The notes beneath the pieces were generated by a model, which saw only the letters and a program-made list of their open reading frames with translations, did no database searches and had not been told where the DNA came from. From positions 18,514,001 to 18,578,000 of the forward strand of contig NC_079888.1 in NCBI RefSeq assembly GCF_029227915.1: DNA of 64,000 nt, written 5' to 3'. Source of the DNA: Hydractinia symbiolongicarpus (lineage: Eukaryota > Cnidaria > Hydrozoa > Anthoathecata > Hydractiniidae). A program made the translations under genes and the position numbers. Shown piece after piece: positions 48,181-61,400 of this stretch (within the stretch, counting starts at the first letter, position 1; the number at the start of each line of letters is the position of its first letter).

Positions 48181-49142
48181 GGTGACGGTATACCTTTATT
48201 GTATCAAAAATTGATTTTTTTTATTAGCCATTTATACTAAAGAAGCGACGATCTTTCCAATGGTGAAACTATTAATTTATTTTTCGAAAGGGAATATTGA
48301 CTTTATCCAAGTAACTAACTTTTTTTTCTGATCGGTCTTTCACACCTTAAATTGAATAAGAGTTAAGAGTGAATGTTTTTTTCATCCTCTTGGTATAACT
48401 TTTACAAATATTTTATATTTCCTTTCCGAAAAGAAATGACCATTACATCTGAAAAAAAAACTTTCATTTCTAAAAATGCATGCCATCCTGTTCTGTTTCT
48501 GCGAGTCACGTCAGTCAAGTCAAATGTTAAACGACTTAGAAAGTTCTATGTCTGTGGTATTCTCAGTCACGTCTTCGCGAATAATAAAATTTAAAAGGAC
48601 AACCTTCTGAATATTCATCGCCTGGAAGTGTGAAAGTATCACCATCATTATGAGTATGCTTGAACGGTGTGATATTTTAAAAAATCTTTAAAACACTTTT
48701 TCGTAGTGTTTTTTTTTTTCGTATACCATCTATTACATATCAAATCTCTTTTACAAAACTACAGAAGATCTACAAGGGAGAGCGCTACTGTGCTGTAGCC
48801 AACCTGTTTATCTAAAAGCGATTTTTTTTATTTTTAAAAAATCAATGATTCTCTAGATATTACATCTTAAAGACGAAAGTTTAAGTTAAAAAATGTCTTT
48901 TTTATAAAAAGTAAAATAAATCAAAAACGGGACTTTGTGGAAAAAAATTAAAAAATCGTCGAATGAGATTTGGAAACGAAGTAGTTTTGTAAATGAAGTC
49001 ACTTTTTTGAAGACAGGGTGTGTTTCAAATTATTTTTATATTATTTGATAGGTGGTTGAAAATGCTTTTTGGTGATGCATGAATGAATAAACTTTGATTA
49101 ACTATCGCTGAAAAAATCATGCTCAAAAGGTATACCGTCACC
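48181..49142. mobile_element. TTAA-flanked inverted-repeat element, 962 bp
   Basis: Ends GGTGACGGTATACCTTT and, inverted, AAAGGTATACCGTCACC (17 bp, perfect), flanked by TTAA at 48177-48180 and 49143-49146. TTAA duplication is the piggyBac hallmark, although the ends do not start CCC/CCY. No transposase inside (the frame at 48373-48594 is not recognisable), so non-autonomous. Confidence 0.75.
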
Positions 49143-49284
49143 TTAAACAATTCTAACACTGATGTTACATGCTTCTATTTGATAAAAATCACATTTCCTT
49201 AAAGAATTTTAGTTTATCGCGAAAACGTAAACAAACCCTGAGAACATGCCTGAAATTACCTGACTAAAATTAAAATTACCTAAC

Positions 49285-49360
49285 TAAGAATTAAGAATCT
49301 GCGGGTCATGTCTAATAATTAAGAAGAATTAAGAATCTGCGGGTCATGTCTAATAACTAA
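49285..49360. repeat. Short direct duplication
   Basis: AGAATTAAGAATCTGCGGGT plus CATGTCTAATAA is present twice in a row. Confidence 0.8.
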
Positions 49361-49421
49361 TGCGCAATATGATTAAGAGTGCAGTTTAGAGCAAAAAAAT
49401 ATAAATTTAATATGTGACGTA

Positions 49422-50650
49422 CGGAGTGTGGTTTCTATACGGAGTAATACTCCGTATAGCTGCTATACGGAGTTTGGTTTAGCTATACGAAGTCTGCCAA
49501 CGAATGTTCTTAAAGTGGAAATATTGCAATATATGACTATTTAAAACTATTTCCGTAAAAAAAGGATTATGGCATACAGATTGTGAGATACCGAGAGTAT
49601 GTTATACAGAATTTGCTATGGGGATAATGCAGAATTTGCTATAAGGAATATGCCATACGGAGTATGCTATACGGACTATGCCATACGGAGTGGAGTATGT
49701 CATACGGAGCATTCTATACGGAGTATGCCATACGGACTGTGACATGCTTTATATACGAAGTATGCTATACGGAGTGTGACATGCTTACTATACTGAGTGT
49801 GACAGGCTTAGTATATGGAATGTGAGATGCTTAATATACGGAGTGTGACATGCTTAGTATACGGAGTATGACATGCTTATATACGAAGTATGCTATACGG
49901 AGTGTGACATGCTTACTATACTGAGTGTGACAGGCTTAGTATATGGAATGTGAGATGCTTAGTATACGGAGTGTGCTTAGTATACGTCGTATGACATGCC
50001 TAATATACGAAGTATGCTATACAGAGTGTGACATGTTTGGTACGAACAGAATTCGATGTATTGTTAATGAGTTAAGGTTTACAATGGCTGGTATAAAAGT
50101 ACACAATTTTAAAGTTACATAAAGTCATTGTATGGTTAGTTTTATTGCATATAGAAACATACAAAACAAAGTTATAAAGCTTTGAATGAATATAATGGAA
50201 GCCATAAAAATGAACTTCATACAAAACGCGAATAGTAAACTACATCATACAGTTGGACTGTCGGTAACTCGATCACCGGTTAACTCGAACTTTTATTAGC
50301 TGGAACTGTTATCTACGGTAATTGGTACTCTGCATGCTTGTCTCATAATTTAGACGTTTTTCTTCTTACACAAATTATTTGCTTGTTTTAGGCTCAATTT
50401 TCTAAACTGGAATAGCTCAGAGTAAATTATTAATAAGAATGCTTAGTTTAGACTTCGACGCTCATGCTGCATTCGCTAATGTCTATCCAAACCAGTCTCA
50501 GCATTATACTCTCAAAGCTGTCTGCGCCACTCGCGGCTTTGAGATATTTAAATATTTCCGTCTATACGGATTAAACATGTCGCTATACGAAGTTATACTC
50601 CGTATACGCATGCCTATACGGAGCCGTACTTCGTATAGCTGCACACTCCG
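49422..50650. mobile_element. CGGAGTGTG-ended inverted-repeat element with internal repeats
   Basis: CGGAGTGTG at 49422-49430 and CACACTCCG at 50642-50650; next to each are TATACGGAGT/ACTCCGTATA palindromes (49434-49475 and 50575-50640). The interior 49640-50040 is a degenerate array of TATACGGAGTGTGACATGCT units. No coding. Target duplication not resolved. A GTAACTCGATCACCGGTTAA stretch near 50262 looks like a separate remnant. Confidence 0.55.
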
Positions 50651-50983
50651 AATGGAACAAACATACCATTTTAGTGTGCAATACTATTTTACTGGTGTTG
50701 AACATTAGGCCTGTGTCACACCTATGACGCAGATGCAGAAGCTAATGCAGAAGCGTTTTCAAGCTAACATGAGCATGACTGAAAGTGAAGCAACCATGAA
50801 GCAAATAGTAAAAAACAAAAAAAACACGAACATCATAACAACAAATATGGCAGATGAAAAAACTCGCTGAAGTAGTTAGAAAATATACAATTTTGTATGA
50901 CAAAGCTAAGATAAAATAAAAGATTCCGAGCTTGGAATGATGTTGCAAACAACCATATAACTTGGGAAACCCTATTTTCTAGC
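50651..50983. other. No gene seen
   Basis: Spacer between two inverted-repeat elements. Confidence 0.35.
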
Positions 50984-50986
50984 TAA

Positions 50987-52840
50987 GGGGTCGTCTACAA
51001 ATTTCGTATGATATTTTATACGAATATATACGAATTTAATTGCTTTTAATTCGTATAAAAATCGTATACAATTCGTATAGTGTTAAATAGTTATACGATT
51101 TTTAAAAAATCTAATACGAATTTTATACGATTTTCATACGAATTGTCATACGAATTATATTCTCTTTTATACGATTTTCATACGAATTGTCATACGAATT
51201 ATATTCTCTTTTATACGAATTTTCATACGAATTATATTTCGTTTTTACACTTTTAAAATGCGATCTAACAAAAACACTTCTATCGCCATTTTTCGTTTTT
51301 AAACTTTTAAAATGCGATCTAAAAAAACATTTCTATCGCCGTTTTTCGTTTTTAAACTTTTAAAATGCGATCTAAAAAAACATTTCTATCGCCGTGTTTC
51401 GTTTTTAAACTTTTTAAAATGCGATCTAAAAAAACATTTCTATCGCCGTTTTTCGTTTTTCAACTTTTAACATGCGATCTAAAAAAACATTTCTATCGCC
51501 GTTTTTCGTTTTAAAACTTTTGAAAATGCGATCTAAAAAACACTTCTATCGCCATTTTTCGTTTTTAAACTTTTAAAATGCGATCTAAAAAAACATTTCT
51601 ATCGCCGTTTTTCGTTTTTAAACTTTTAAAATGCGATCTAAAAAAACATTTCTATCGCCGAGTTTCGTTTTTAAACTTTTTAAAATGCGATCTAAAAAAA
51701 CATTTCTATCGCCGTTTTTCGTTTTTCAACTTTTAACATGCGATCTAAAAAAACATTTCTATCGCCGTGTTTCGTTTTTAAACTTTTTAAAATGCGATCT
51801 AAAAAAACATTTCTATCGCCGTTTTTCGTTTTTCAACTTTTAACATGCGATCTAAAAAAACATTTCTATCGCCGTTTTTCGTTTTAAAACTTTTGAAAAT
51901 GCGATCTAAAAAACACTTCTATCGCCGTGTTTCGTTTTTAAACTTTTTAAAATGCGATCTAAAAAAACATTTCTATCGCCGTTTTTCGTTTTTCAACTTT
52001 TAACATGCGATCTAAAAAAACATTTCTATCGCTGTTTTTCGTTTTTAAACTTTTGAAAATGCGATCTAAAAAAAACATTTCTATCGCCGTTTTTCGTTTT
52101 TCAACTTTTAACATGCGATCTAAAAAAACATTTCTATCGCCGTTTTTCGTTTTTAAACTTTTGAAAATGCGATCTAAAAAAAACATTTCTATCGCCGTTT
52201 TTCGTTTTTCAACTTTTAACATGCGATCTAAAAAAAACATTTCTATCGCCGTTTTTCGTTTTAAAACTTTTAAAATGCGATCTAAAAAAACATTTCTATC
52301 GCCGTTTTTCGTTTTTAAACTTTTAAAATGCGATCTAAAAAAACATTTCTATCGCCGTGTTTCGTTTTTAAACTTTTTAAAATGCGATCTAAAAAAACAT
52401 TTCTATCGCCGTTTTTCGTTTTAAAACTTTTAAAATGCGATCTAAAAAAACATTTCTATCGCCGTTTTTCGTTTTTAAACTTTTAAAATGCGATCTAAAA
52501 AATATTTTATTTTGAAACTCATATACGAATTTAATACAATGTCAAACGATTTTCTTTTTTTTAAAACCATACGCATCTAACTAAAATCTCATACGAATTT
52601 TTTGTTAAACTCGTACGAATTTAACTCATACGAATTTAATTTAAAACTCATACGAATTTAATTTAAAACTCATACGAATTTAATTTAAAACTCATACGAA
52701 TTTAATTTAAAACTCATACGAATTTTATACGAATTTAGAAAAATTTCATACGAATTTAATTACTGTATGGCAAAAGAAAATTCGTATAGCATATACGAAT
52801 TTTTTTTATACGAATTGCTACGAGTTTTGTAGATGACCCC
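50987..52840. mobile_element. Harbinger-like non-autonomous element with expanded core, 1,854 bp
   Basis: Ends GGGGTCGTCTACAAA and, inverted, GGGGTCATCTACAAA, flanked by TAA (50984-50986 and 52841-52843). A 3-bp TWA duplication with G-rich ends fits PIF/Harbinger MITEs. Subterminal zones (51000-51240, 52500-52830) are dense in ATACGAATTT and its complement; the core is the 53-bp array. Confidence 0.65.
51245..52510. repeat. 53-bp minisatellite, about 24 copies
   Basis: Unit AAAATGCGATCTAAAAAAAC plus ATTTCTATCGCCGTTTTTCG plus a T/A tail; GCGAT and ATCGC are inverted within each unit. Variants (TTTTTCAAC, CCGTGTTTCG, CCATTTTTCG) alternate in blocks. The open frames across it are by-products. 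Confidence 0.95.
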
Positions 52841-52843
52841 TAA

Positions 52844-53923
52844 CGTACTTGAAATATTTTTGTGGCAGCCACAAAATAGATTTTGGGTGAAGTAGCAAAC
52901 GTCTAAATCCCAAAATCTAATAAAATAACAGCTATAACGACACACAAATAACTATATTTCATAAATAAATATCCATATTCTTTCCTACCAACATTTTTAC
53001 AAGTTTTGGAAAGAAAAAAAGAAGCAAGTTTGAGATGTACTTACTAATAAACATTAAAAAAAGAAATTTTACACATGATAACCAAGAATATTTTACATAC
53101 AACCCTAGCTCCAGCATTTTATAACTTCGTTAATATTTCTTAGAACTTTATAAACATCTGTCATGGGCAATGATAATATTTTTTTCGTAACTTGGTTCGC
53201 TTTTTCACAACATACATCCAACTTCGAACGATGAAGTTTGTTGTGATGAGATGGCGCCAAATTTGATCAAATCTTTATTTTTTTTATCTTTACTCATAAA
53301 TTAGTTAAATAATTTCAGTAATAAAAATAAAAATATTTTCGTCGTGTTTTATTCAACTAATAGCATTTCTGCTATTTTTTGATTGTTAACTTGTGTATTA
53401 TTTTTAATAAAACAGTATAATCATCAAAGCGTAGCCATTGTCAAATGTGTAAAAATACATATAAAATGATTCAGCATTCAAGGGTAAAAGTAGAAACTTA
53501 TACTTTGTAACAAACTTATATGAACTGGGTATAATGTATGAGTATAGTAGAAAGGCAAATTTAGCTATGGAGTACTTGTTTAAATACACCAGCCAAAATT
53601 CTGCTAAAAAAATTATGGTGTATCTCTGTGAGCCTTTTTCTCTCTGATTTTTACGCCCATTATTAAACTGAACTAGGATAACAGCGCCCAGCGTCCGTCG
53701 CGTATAAGACTGACTTTCAGGGGTCCCGCCCCCGCTGTTTGGGTTTGGTGGTCCTGTTTTTGTGTTAATTTAGCCGAACACGGCTGTTTCATCCTGCGAA
53801 ACTTTTGATATCCTAATCGGTACCGGCTTCACTATTTACAGCAGTTCAACTGGCGTAAACTGCGCATTCTTCTGGGCAAAAAATATCCTGGTGTATTTCT
53901 CTGGTGTAACCAACAGGTGTAAA
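52844..53923. other. No gene seen; possible 5' region of next gene
   Basis: AT-rich. 53690-53920 is less AT-rich and directly precedes the ATG at 53924. Confidence 0.35.
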
Positions 53924-55790
53924 ATGAAAATTATACGGCATGACGATCCAGGACTTATATTCAGGTAAGTGATCTGCAAACTTTGGCATTTATTATCGCT
54001 GTGAAATAGGCCGGTGCAAAGAGTTCATAAAACAGTTTTTTAATATCTGTTATCTGCTTCGAACTTTGCAAACAGTGCAATTATATTTGGTAGTATTAAT
54101 ATTAAGTGGTATTAATTACTTTCATTTTCATTATTATAAAATACTTTTATACGACATTTTGGTGGTTTTAAAGTTTGTAGGCGGATACTGACATGTATTG
54201 GAAAAGTATCAGATTTGGATGCAAGAGTTGGGAAGAAAGTGTTGGACTGAATCTCACAAAGACTACTGCATGCTTACTTAACAAAATTTTCTACAGAGTC
54301 TATTTGTAGATGTTTAAGGTAAGAAATTTTATTTGTTATAAATTTAAATACAGAAATAGTTACTCACTTCTGTAATGAGAAGATCAAATACCAGCAGGTA
54401 AAATTTTCAGCATAATTTTTATAAACAGTTTGTTTTGTTTATATTTGAACTTTTATCTTCTATCTTCAATAGATATTTTTATTTAGATCTACTGGAAACG
54501 GGAATTGTTTATACAATTCTGTTTCCATATTTGTTGGAAATGAGATCATTTGCTATCCACTTCGTTTCGATTGAGCTGCGTTAACATTCCAACTTCTATG
54601 CTTCACATATCTATATTGACAAAAAGATTGTGGAGAACTTTCCTGGCAACGAAAGAGAACTTTTTGCATCAATATTTCCTCATGATGTTGCTGATGAATT
54701 TACAGGAAATAAAAACTTAGATAGGAAGTCATGTGTCGGCAGGGAAGCCATTCATAATCTTAAAAACAAAAGATTCTGCTCTTTAATGGATATGCTTGCT
54801 CTTGCAACAGTTATTGGAAAGAATGTTAAAACATTATACTTTATTCGGAGAAACTTTCGCGAGAGAAACTTTCGCAAATTTCGCGTTTTTTGGTCTTTCC
54901 GCAAAACTTTGTCTCGCGAAACTTTCAAAATTGGTCATTCGCGAAAGCTTATGCAGTAGAAACTTTCTAAATTGTCAATTCGCAAAAGTTTATCCACTAA
55001 AATTTTAAAAAAATTTGTTGGATTTAAAAGTTATTTCTTGACTCGCCTTTACTTAGCTCGCCCTCTCAATATAAAAAACAACTGGCGCTGGGAACGAGGT
55101 TGGAATAAACTTAGAAATAAACAAAAGCTATAATGTTTCAAACGTATGTATTTAAAAAAATAAATGAATCAAGGATCTGGACGCCGTTTGCAGAATTGAT
55201 GAAGAGGAGCGGAATGCTTATAACCAAGTTAGTGGCGAAGAAGACGATGACGACGATGCGTGAGAGTCGGAAGAAGACGAGCCTAATAATGTGTTTGATA
55301 TGTTTTGTGATTTTGACGATGAACCTAATTTGTAAATATACCATAAGAAAGGAATCTAATTTGTAAACATACCATAAGAAAGAAAATAACATAGTTAAAA
55401 AAAACACTTCTTTTCTTTTTCTATCATAAGAATTATAGGCCACTTTTTTATGTGAACATAAAAATAAGGTTAAAATCACGAATCGCGAAAGTTTATGTCG
55501 CCAAAATTTTCCAATTTAAAGATTTCGCGAAAATTTCTCCAAAAAATTTCAAGAGTTTTTGGACTCGCTAAAGTTTCTCTCGCGAAAGTTTGACCGAATA
55601 AAGTACCCTCTTGATATGATATCCATGGAAGTTTTAATAATGGATTAAATACCCCAAGAAAAAAAATTTTACATATTCTTGATGTGGTGCCAGTAACGAC
55701 ATGTTCCTGTGAGAAATCTATATCAATGCTACGACGAGGAAAAAGGTGCAATTTTTCCGATGAAAAAACCAAGTCTCCTATAAATTGAAT
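53924..55790 (+). pseudogene. OTU/vertnin-like gene remnant, interrupted by an element
   Basis: First exon 53924-53964 (MKIIRHDDPGLIF then AG before GTAAGT); second from 54487, in phase: RSTGNGNCLYNSVSIFVGNE, the G-D/N-G-N-C-L-Y-N-S motif of OTU-type cysteine proteases and the vertnin-like family. A frameshift or stop near 54575, then NFYASHIYIDKKIVENFPGN on to MDMLALATVIGKNVKTLY. There a 765-bp TA-flanked element is inserted. After it, YPLDMISMEVLIMD continues in frame before a stop, with further protein-like text to about 55790. Decayed copy. Confidence 0.55.
54839..55603. mobile_element. TA-flanked Tc1/mariner-type derivative, 765 bp
   Basis: Ends CTTTATTCGG...AAACTTTCGCGAGAGAAACT and the inverted copy CCGAATAAAG, flanked by TA on both sides; removing it restores the host frame. 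The inside keeps an acidic tail (GEEDDDDDA, stop, ESEEDEPNNVFDMFCDFDDE) that could be a transposase C-terminus. Confidence 0.65.
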
Positions 55791-55805
55791 TTTCTTGACA
55801 GACAA

Positions 55806-57160
55806 CAGTATTTATCTATATTACATTAAAAGTTAAAAAAAATAAAAAATTCCAGTCTTTGATTTCCTTTTCTCGAGTAAAAATTCGAGATATCTGTAGA
55901 AATTAACTTCAGGGGGAAGAAAAATAAGTGAAGTTAACGAATGTTTGAGTTATCCCAGGTTCCAGTTAACCGAAGTTTTTTATGAGAAAGTATTAACGAA
56001 AGTCCAAGGGACCCAGGAAAATGTTTCGAGATAGCGGGTGCTAACTGTATTAATAAATAGGAAAGACGTTACCCGAACGTCATACACATTTTATTTGGAC
56101 TTTATTTGACTCATTTCAGCCATAAGAATAGCTTTGATAATATCTACACACGTATTTTTTGTGAAAATTTATATGCTAGCAAAAATCATTTAGTAGGGTC
56201 TCTGAATGCGGCTAAATTCAGGAACTGAGAAACTATGATAACAGTGGGAAATGTTTTTGGCTCCATTATATCAAACCGGCCTTAAAACAATCATACGAAG
56301 AGTCAAGTCATATACAGAAGTTGTATTTTATGCGAAAAGTACAGATTTAGCCAGAAACCCAGCTGGCACACTCCATCCAAAGGACGTCCTTTACTTCGTC
56401 CTAATTTGGTCTGGAAGTCCAAGACCAAAATCGAACATCCTAAGGTTATTTTTCTTTGGCGATAATGGGATGAACGATGAAAAGACGTGCAGAGGTAGTT
56501 CTCAGGTCCCGGCCTCCCTTAATGTATGCCCATAGGACATATAATGAGAGGATATCCTTTGGACGTTTTTTCGCATTCGTCCACGGGATAACATTTTTGT
56601 GACGACCGTTAAACGTCCGTTGTAGGACGTCTTTTTTAAGTCATAGTTCGTCGTCGTAAGGACGTCGTTTACCGAATGTCGAACGGCAAATTGGTTTTGT
56701 ACGTCCTTAAAACGTCGTTTTCAAGACACCCTCCCGACATCGTTTTTTTACGCTATGTCGCCTACAAGTGAGTCGGTAGTAGTCGTCGCAGATAATTCTT
56801 TTTTTATATATACAAAATAAGACAAAGAAGTCACATCATTGCTTAGTCTGTTTCGAGTGAGCTGATTACGAACACTTATCAAATCTAAAGATAACTTTGC
56901 CCTATCTGTCGGACTTTGGAATTGTTTAAAAACTCTTCTTTATATGGTTGTTAGGGCTGGTGCTAATGGAAACCAAATTTAAGACTTAGGATTTATCCGA
57001 AGTAAATGCTATAGGGTTACCAAATATGGTTTGAGTTTAAAAAAAATGTTCGAATTAAGGAAAGTTCGAGTTATCCCACGAATTATGAGGAGTTTGTTAA
57101 ACTTTAAACAAAAACGACAAGGTGCAACAATGTTCTTTGTTATTGTTAGAAAACGAAAAC
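55806..57160. repeat. Decayed inverted-repeat DNA, no gene
   Basis: 55865-56055: CGAGTTATCCCAGGTTCCAG-type text resembling pogo-type end remnants, seen again near 57060-57090 and 57225-57260. 56385-56760: many GGACGTC/GACGTCC palindromes. Coding not supported. Confidence 0.4.
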
Positions 57161-58129
57161 ATAGCTGCACGAAATGGTGACTAAGCTAAAAAAGACTGCC
57201 CACAAAAGTTTAAAAAAATGTTCGATTTACGGAGTGTTCGAGTTATCTGACGTAATTACAAGGAGTTTTTATAAACTTCTAGGACAGAGAAACAAATTTC
57301 GTCCGATTGCAAGAAAGAAGAGGATTTGTTGCAATCACATGAAATTTCTTTTTTTGTGTTTTCAAAGCCTTAAGCAAAAACAGTCTCTTGGTGGAGTTGA
57401 AAGAAGTTGGGGGTAAAAGACGTGTTATCCTGCATTCCCGCAACATCGTTGTTCACGTCGTTAAAGAGAACAATCTTACTAACAAAAAAAACCTCTAATA
57501 TATCAAACGTTTGAAGCCATTACTCAATAATAGTCTCAAAACCTCAAGAGAGCTTCGATTATTTTAGACTTTTAGATTTTTATTAAGGTTTTTCAATTCA
57601 ATTACGTAATTTGACCTTTGTAGCAATTTTAATTATTTAATGTTTTTAACTGCAAAAAATTTTTTGTATATTTTATTTCTGAATAATGTGTTAGTTTATA
57701 CACGAAATATAGATTTTGATATATTAATTTCGCTATTTTATTTAAGTAATTCGTCCTAGTAAAACGGCTACTTTATTCGGCTTATCCTTTTTACTTTACA
57801 TTCTTAACGTAACAACTGGTAATGGTTTCTACCAAATATTATCGGTAGGCAACATTACCGCAGCATTAAAAAATGCCAGGCCTAAATAAAAACATGAAGC
57901 CGTAGCTAGCTAATTAATGCAAGATCGTTAGTATGGGCTGTGGTAGGTAGGTAGCTAGTAAAAACTTATCAATTAAGAAAAACTTTTATAAGTTGATACC
58001 AAAAACATCCATACCATACACATACACGGTTAGTTCAGAATAACTTGAAGACAAAAATTTTTCTTGATTAATAAATAAGGAATAAGAAAGGGTGGAAATC
58101 AAAATTAAATTGAAATTATACAAAAACGC
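57161..58129. other. No gene seen
   Basis: AT-rich spacer up to the Copia target duplication. Confidence 0.4.
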
Positions 58130-58134
58130 TTGTT
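58130..58134. repeat. Copia 5' target duplication TTGTT
   Basis: Perfect match to 63258-63262. Confidence 0.92.
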
Positions 58135-58387
58135 TGATACTTTTCCCTTTAGACAAGATATTAACTAATTAAAGTAATAACAAATCATAGCTGTGGAGGA
58201 GCTTGAGTTATACCAGTGATATTGTTTAATGGTTACATTGGAGAACATTGTTAATTGCTAATCGTCGGGTTAATGATATTAATAGTGGTGTTATTGAGAG
58301 TTAATTAATTGTTTGTTTTCACTTGGATTATTTGACTGGAGAAATTGTTTTCTGTTCAAGGTAACTAACATTTAATACTAATTTTCA
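58135..58387 (+). repeat. Copia 5' LTR
   Basis: Begins TGATACTTTTCCCTTTAGAC, ends ACTAATTTTCA. Should hold the promoter (U3/R); no clear TATA box is singled out. Confidence 0.95.
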
Positions 58388-58398
58388 TGGTAGCAGAG
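58388..58398 (+). promoter_or_regulatory. Primer binding site, initiator tRNA-Met
   Basis: TGGTAGCAGAG directly after the LTR is complementary to the 3' end of eukaryotic initiator tRNA-Met including CCA. Confidence 0.85.
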
Positions 58399-58402
58399 AA
58401 AA

Positions 58403-61400
58403 ATGGCAACGTCGGTGTCATACAATAAAGCTCCTCCTCTGCTATCCCAAAGTAAGAACTATGAGGATTGGAAGAAATTAATTGGAATTTGGACGGAGCT
58501 TACAACACTAGATAAAAAGAAACAAGGACCGTCCCTTGTACTTACTCTTGATGGGAAATCACAGGAAGCTGCATTGGAACTTCCATCTGAACAAATATCA
58601 TCTGAAGACGGAGTTAAGAATATCTTAAAGAGGCTCGATAAGATATATGCAAAGGATAAACTGACAGAAAAATTTGATGCAATTGAAAAATTTGAGACTT
58701 ATAAACGAACAAAAGAGAAGAAGATTCGAGATTTCTTAACAGAGTTTGAAAAGAGGTACTATAAGATAAAGGCTTACATCAATTACCCAGATGACCTGCT
58801 AGCCTATAGATTATTAAAGGCTGCTAATCTTGACAGTTCTCATGAAAGACTCATAAAAGCAACAATAACAAACTTAGTTTATGATGATGTGAGACAGAAA
58901 TTGATAAAAGTATTTGCCGAAGAATCAATTGATGGTGACTTAGACAGTAGTATGTCCTCCATCAAAATCAAAGCAGAACCATCGTTTTATGCTAATGAAG
59001 CATACCCAGACGAGTGTCAACAATCATCATCAGATGAAGAAGGGATATATTACACCAAACGTAATCTAAATCAAAGATTTGCATCATCATCAAGATACAA
59101 CAAAAAAGGGAATACATGGCGCCAAGATAAACATGCTTCTCGACCCAAAGCAGATGGCACAAGAAAACCTACTAAAAACCCACTTGACAGGAATGGTCGT
59201 GTATCTCAATGTGCGATATGCGAAAGTGTTTTTCATTGGCAACAAGACTGTCCGAAAGAGCAAAATGATACATACATGGTTCATGAAATCGTCCTTCTCA
59301 ACGAAAGCGATAAACCAGGTCAACTCAAACATCTAGTATCAGAAACATGGAATTGTGGCCTACTCGATTGCGGTGCCAGTAAAACCGTTTGTGGGGATGT
59401 TTGGTTAGATCAATACATAAGCTCTCTATCTGATGAAGAAAAGAGGGAAGTAAAACATCACCATAGCAAAAGTTTATATCGCTTCGGAGACGGTGAACAA
59501 GTCCAAGCTTGTGGAAGAGCATCTATTCCTGCTATCATTGGCAACACAAAGGTAAAAATAAATACAGATGTGATACCAAAAGTCCTACCCCTGTTACTAT
59601 CAAAATCATTTATGAAAAGGGCCGATATGATTCTTGACTTCCAGAGTGACACTGCAAAAGCATTGGGAGAAACTGTTCACTTGGCCACAACCTCAAGTGG
59701 ACATTATACCATTCCTTTGACTCGACCGCGTCAAGTAATTGCATCAATCGACAAACCTTATGAATGCAATTTTGTTTTTATCTCAAGGGAAGACAACAAC
59801 ATGACTGTAATCGCTGAAAAACTTCACCGACAGTTTGCTCACCCATCTCTCAATCAACTCATGTCATTGATCAATAAGGCAGGACCACCATGGAACAACA
59901 ATAAAGAATTGATATCAGAAGTAAAAAGAATTGATAAAGAATGTACAACATGCCAAATCTACCGACGATCACCACCTCGCCCTGTAGTAGGATTACCCAT
60001 GGGATCTAAGTTCCTTGAAACCGTTGCGATGGATCTAAAATTCTACGACAAGAAAATCATCCTTCACCTAATCGATCTCTGTACTCGCCTATCTGCTGCA
60101 ACAATAATAAAGGACAAAAACCCGACAACTGTTATTGAAGCAATACTAAAGACATGGATATCTGTTTATGGCTCGTGTGATAAATTTTTAGTCGACAATG
60201 GCGGTGAATTTGCTAACGAAGAGCTCATCAATCTAGCAGAACAATTTGGCATCACAATTAAGACAACTGCCGCGGAATCCCCTTGGTCAAATGGTATTGT
60301 TGAGAGACACAACCAAACACTATCCAACATGCTAGACAAGGTGCTCAATGATACAAGTTGCAGCTTGAATATTGCTCTTTATTGGTGTGTAAATGCAAAG
60401 AATTCACTACATAATGCACACGGTTTTACACCATATCAATTAGCAATTGGAACGAATCCACGTGTACCATCACTAATGGATGACAAGCCACCAGCCTTGT
60501 CAGGAAAACCAGCAACGCAGTTAATGAGACAGAATCTGAAAGCCCTTCACAAGGCTCGAGAAGCATTTATTGCAAGTGAGCACTCAGAAAGAATCAGAAG
60601 GGCATTATCTCACAACATTAGATCTTCAGGAGAAACCAAATATCTTACAGGTGATAATGTTTACTATAAACGGAACGATAGCAACGAATGGAAAGGTCCT
60701 GGTACTGTGCTTGGTCAGGACGGCCAACAAATTTTGATCAAACATGGAAGCTATTACGTTCGGGTCCATCCTTGTCGTGTAAAATTGGTACATGACGGCG
60801 GCTGTGGTTCATCAGAAAAAACGACAGAGGCAGGGGACAACACCTTTACTGAGGAACAACCACCTAGATTTCAAGAATCAGAATCAGAATCAGGATCTGG
60901 TAATGAAAATGAAGATCATTCGTCTGAAAAATCAGAAAATGAAGATCAATCGTCTGAAAAATCAGAGCCTTTAAACAATGATGCACCAGCTCATCAGACA
61001 CAGCCAATTTCTGCTGAAGCACATAGCATGCTGCCGAGGGAGAAGCCGAAATTAAGACCGAATCTTTGTCTAAAGTATAAGGACAAAGGTGGGGAATGGA
61101 AAAAGGCTAAAATCATATCAAGAGCAGGGAAAGTTGGAGGCAAGCATGATGGCTGGTTTAATGTAGAAACAGAAACTGGTATGAAGAGAGCGGTAAACTT
61201 TGCAAACATCAAGGATATTGAAATCAATGATGACCCTTCAGAAGTCACTCTGATCACCAACAGCAGTGAAGTACTGTCACCAAAGTCAAAAGAACTACAG
61301 TCATGGATTAACAATTCAGTCTACATCGAGATACCTAATGAAGGACAAGAAACTATGAGTCTACGATGGGTTGTAACACCAAAGATTATTGATGGCCAAC

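Noticed and set aside
51631-52424. Proteins encoded in the 53-bp array
   Set aside because: Open frames on both strands follow from the repeated unit; no coding evidence.
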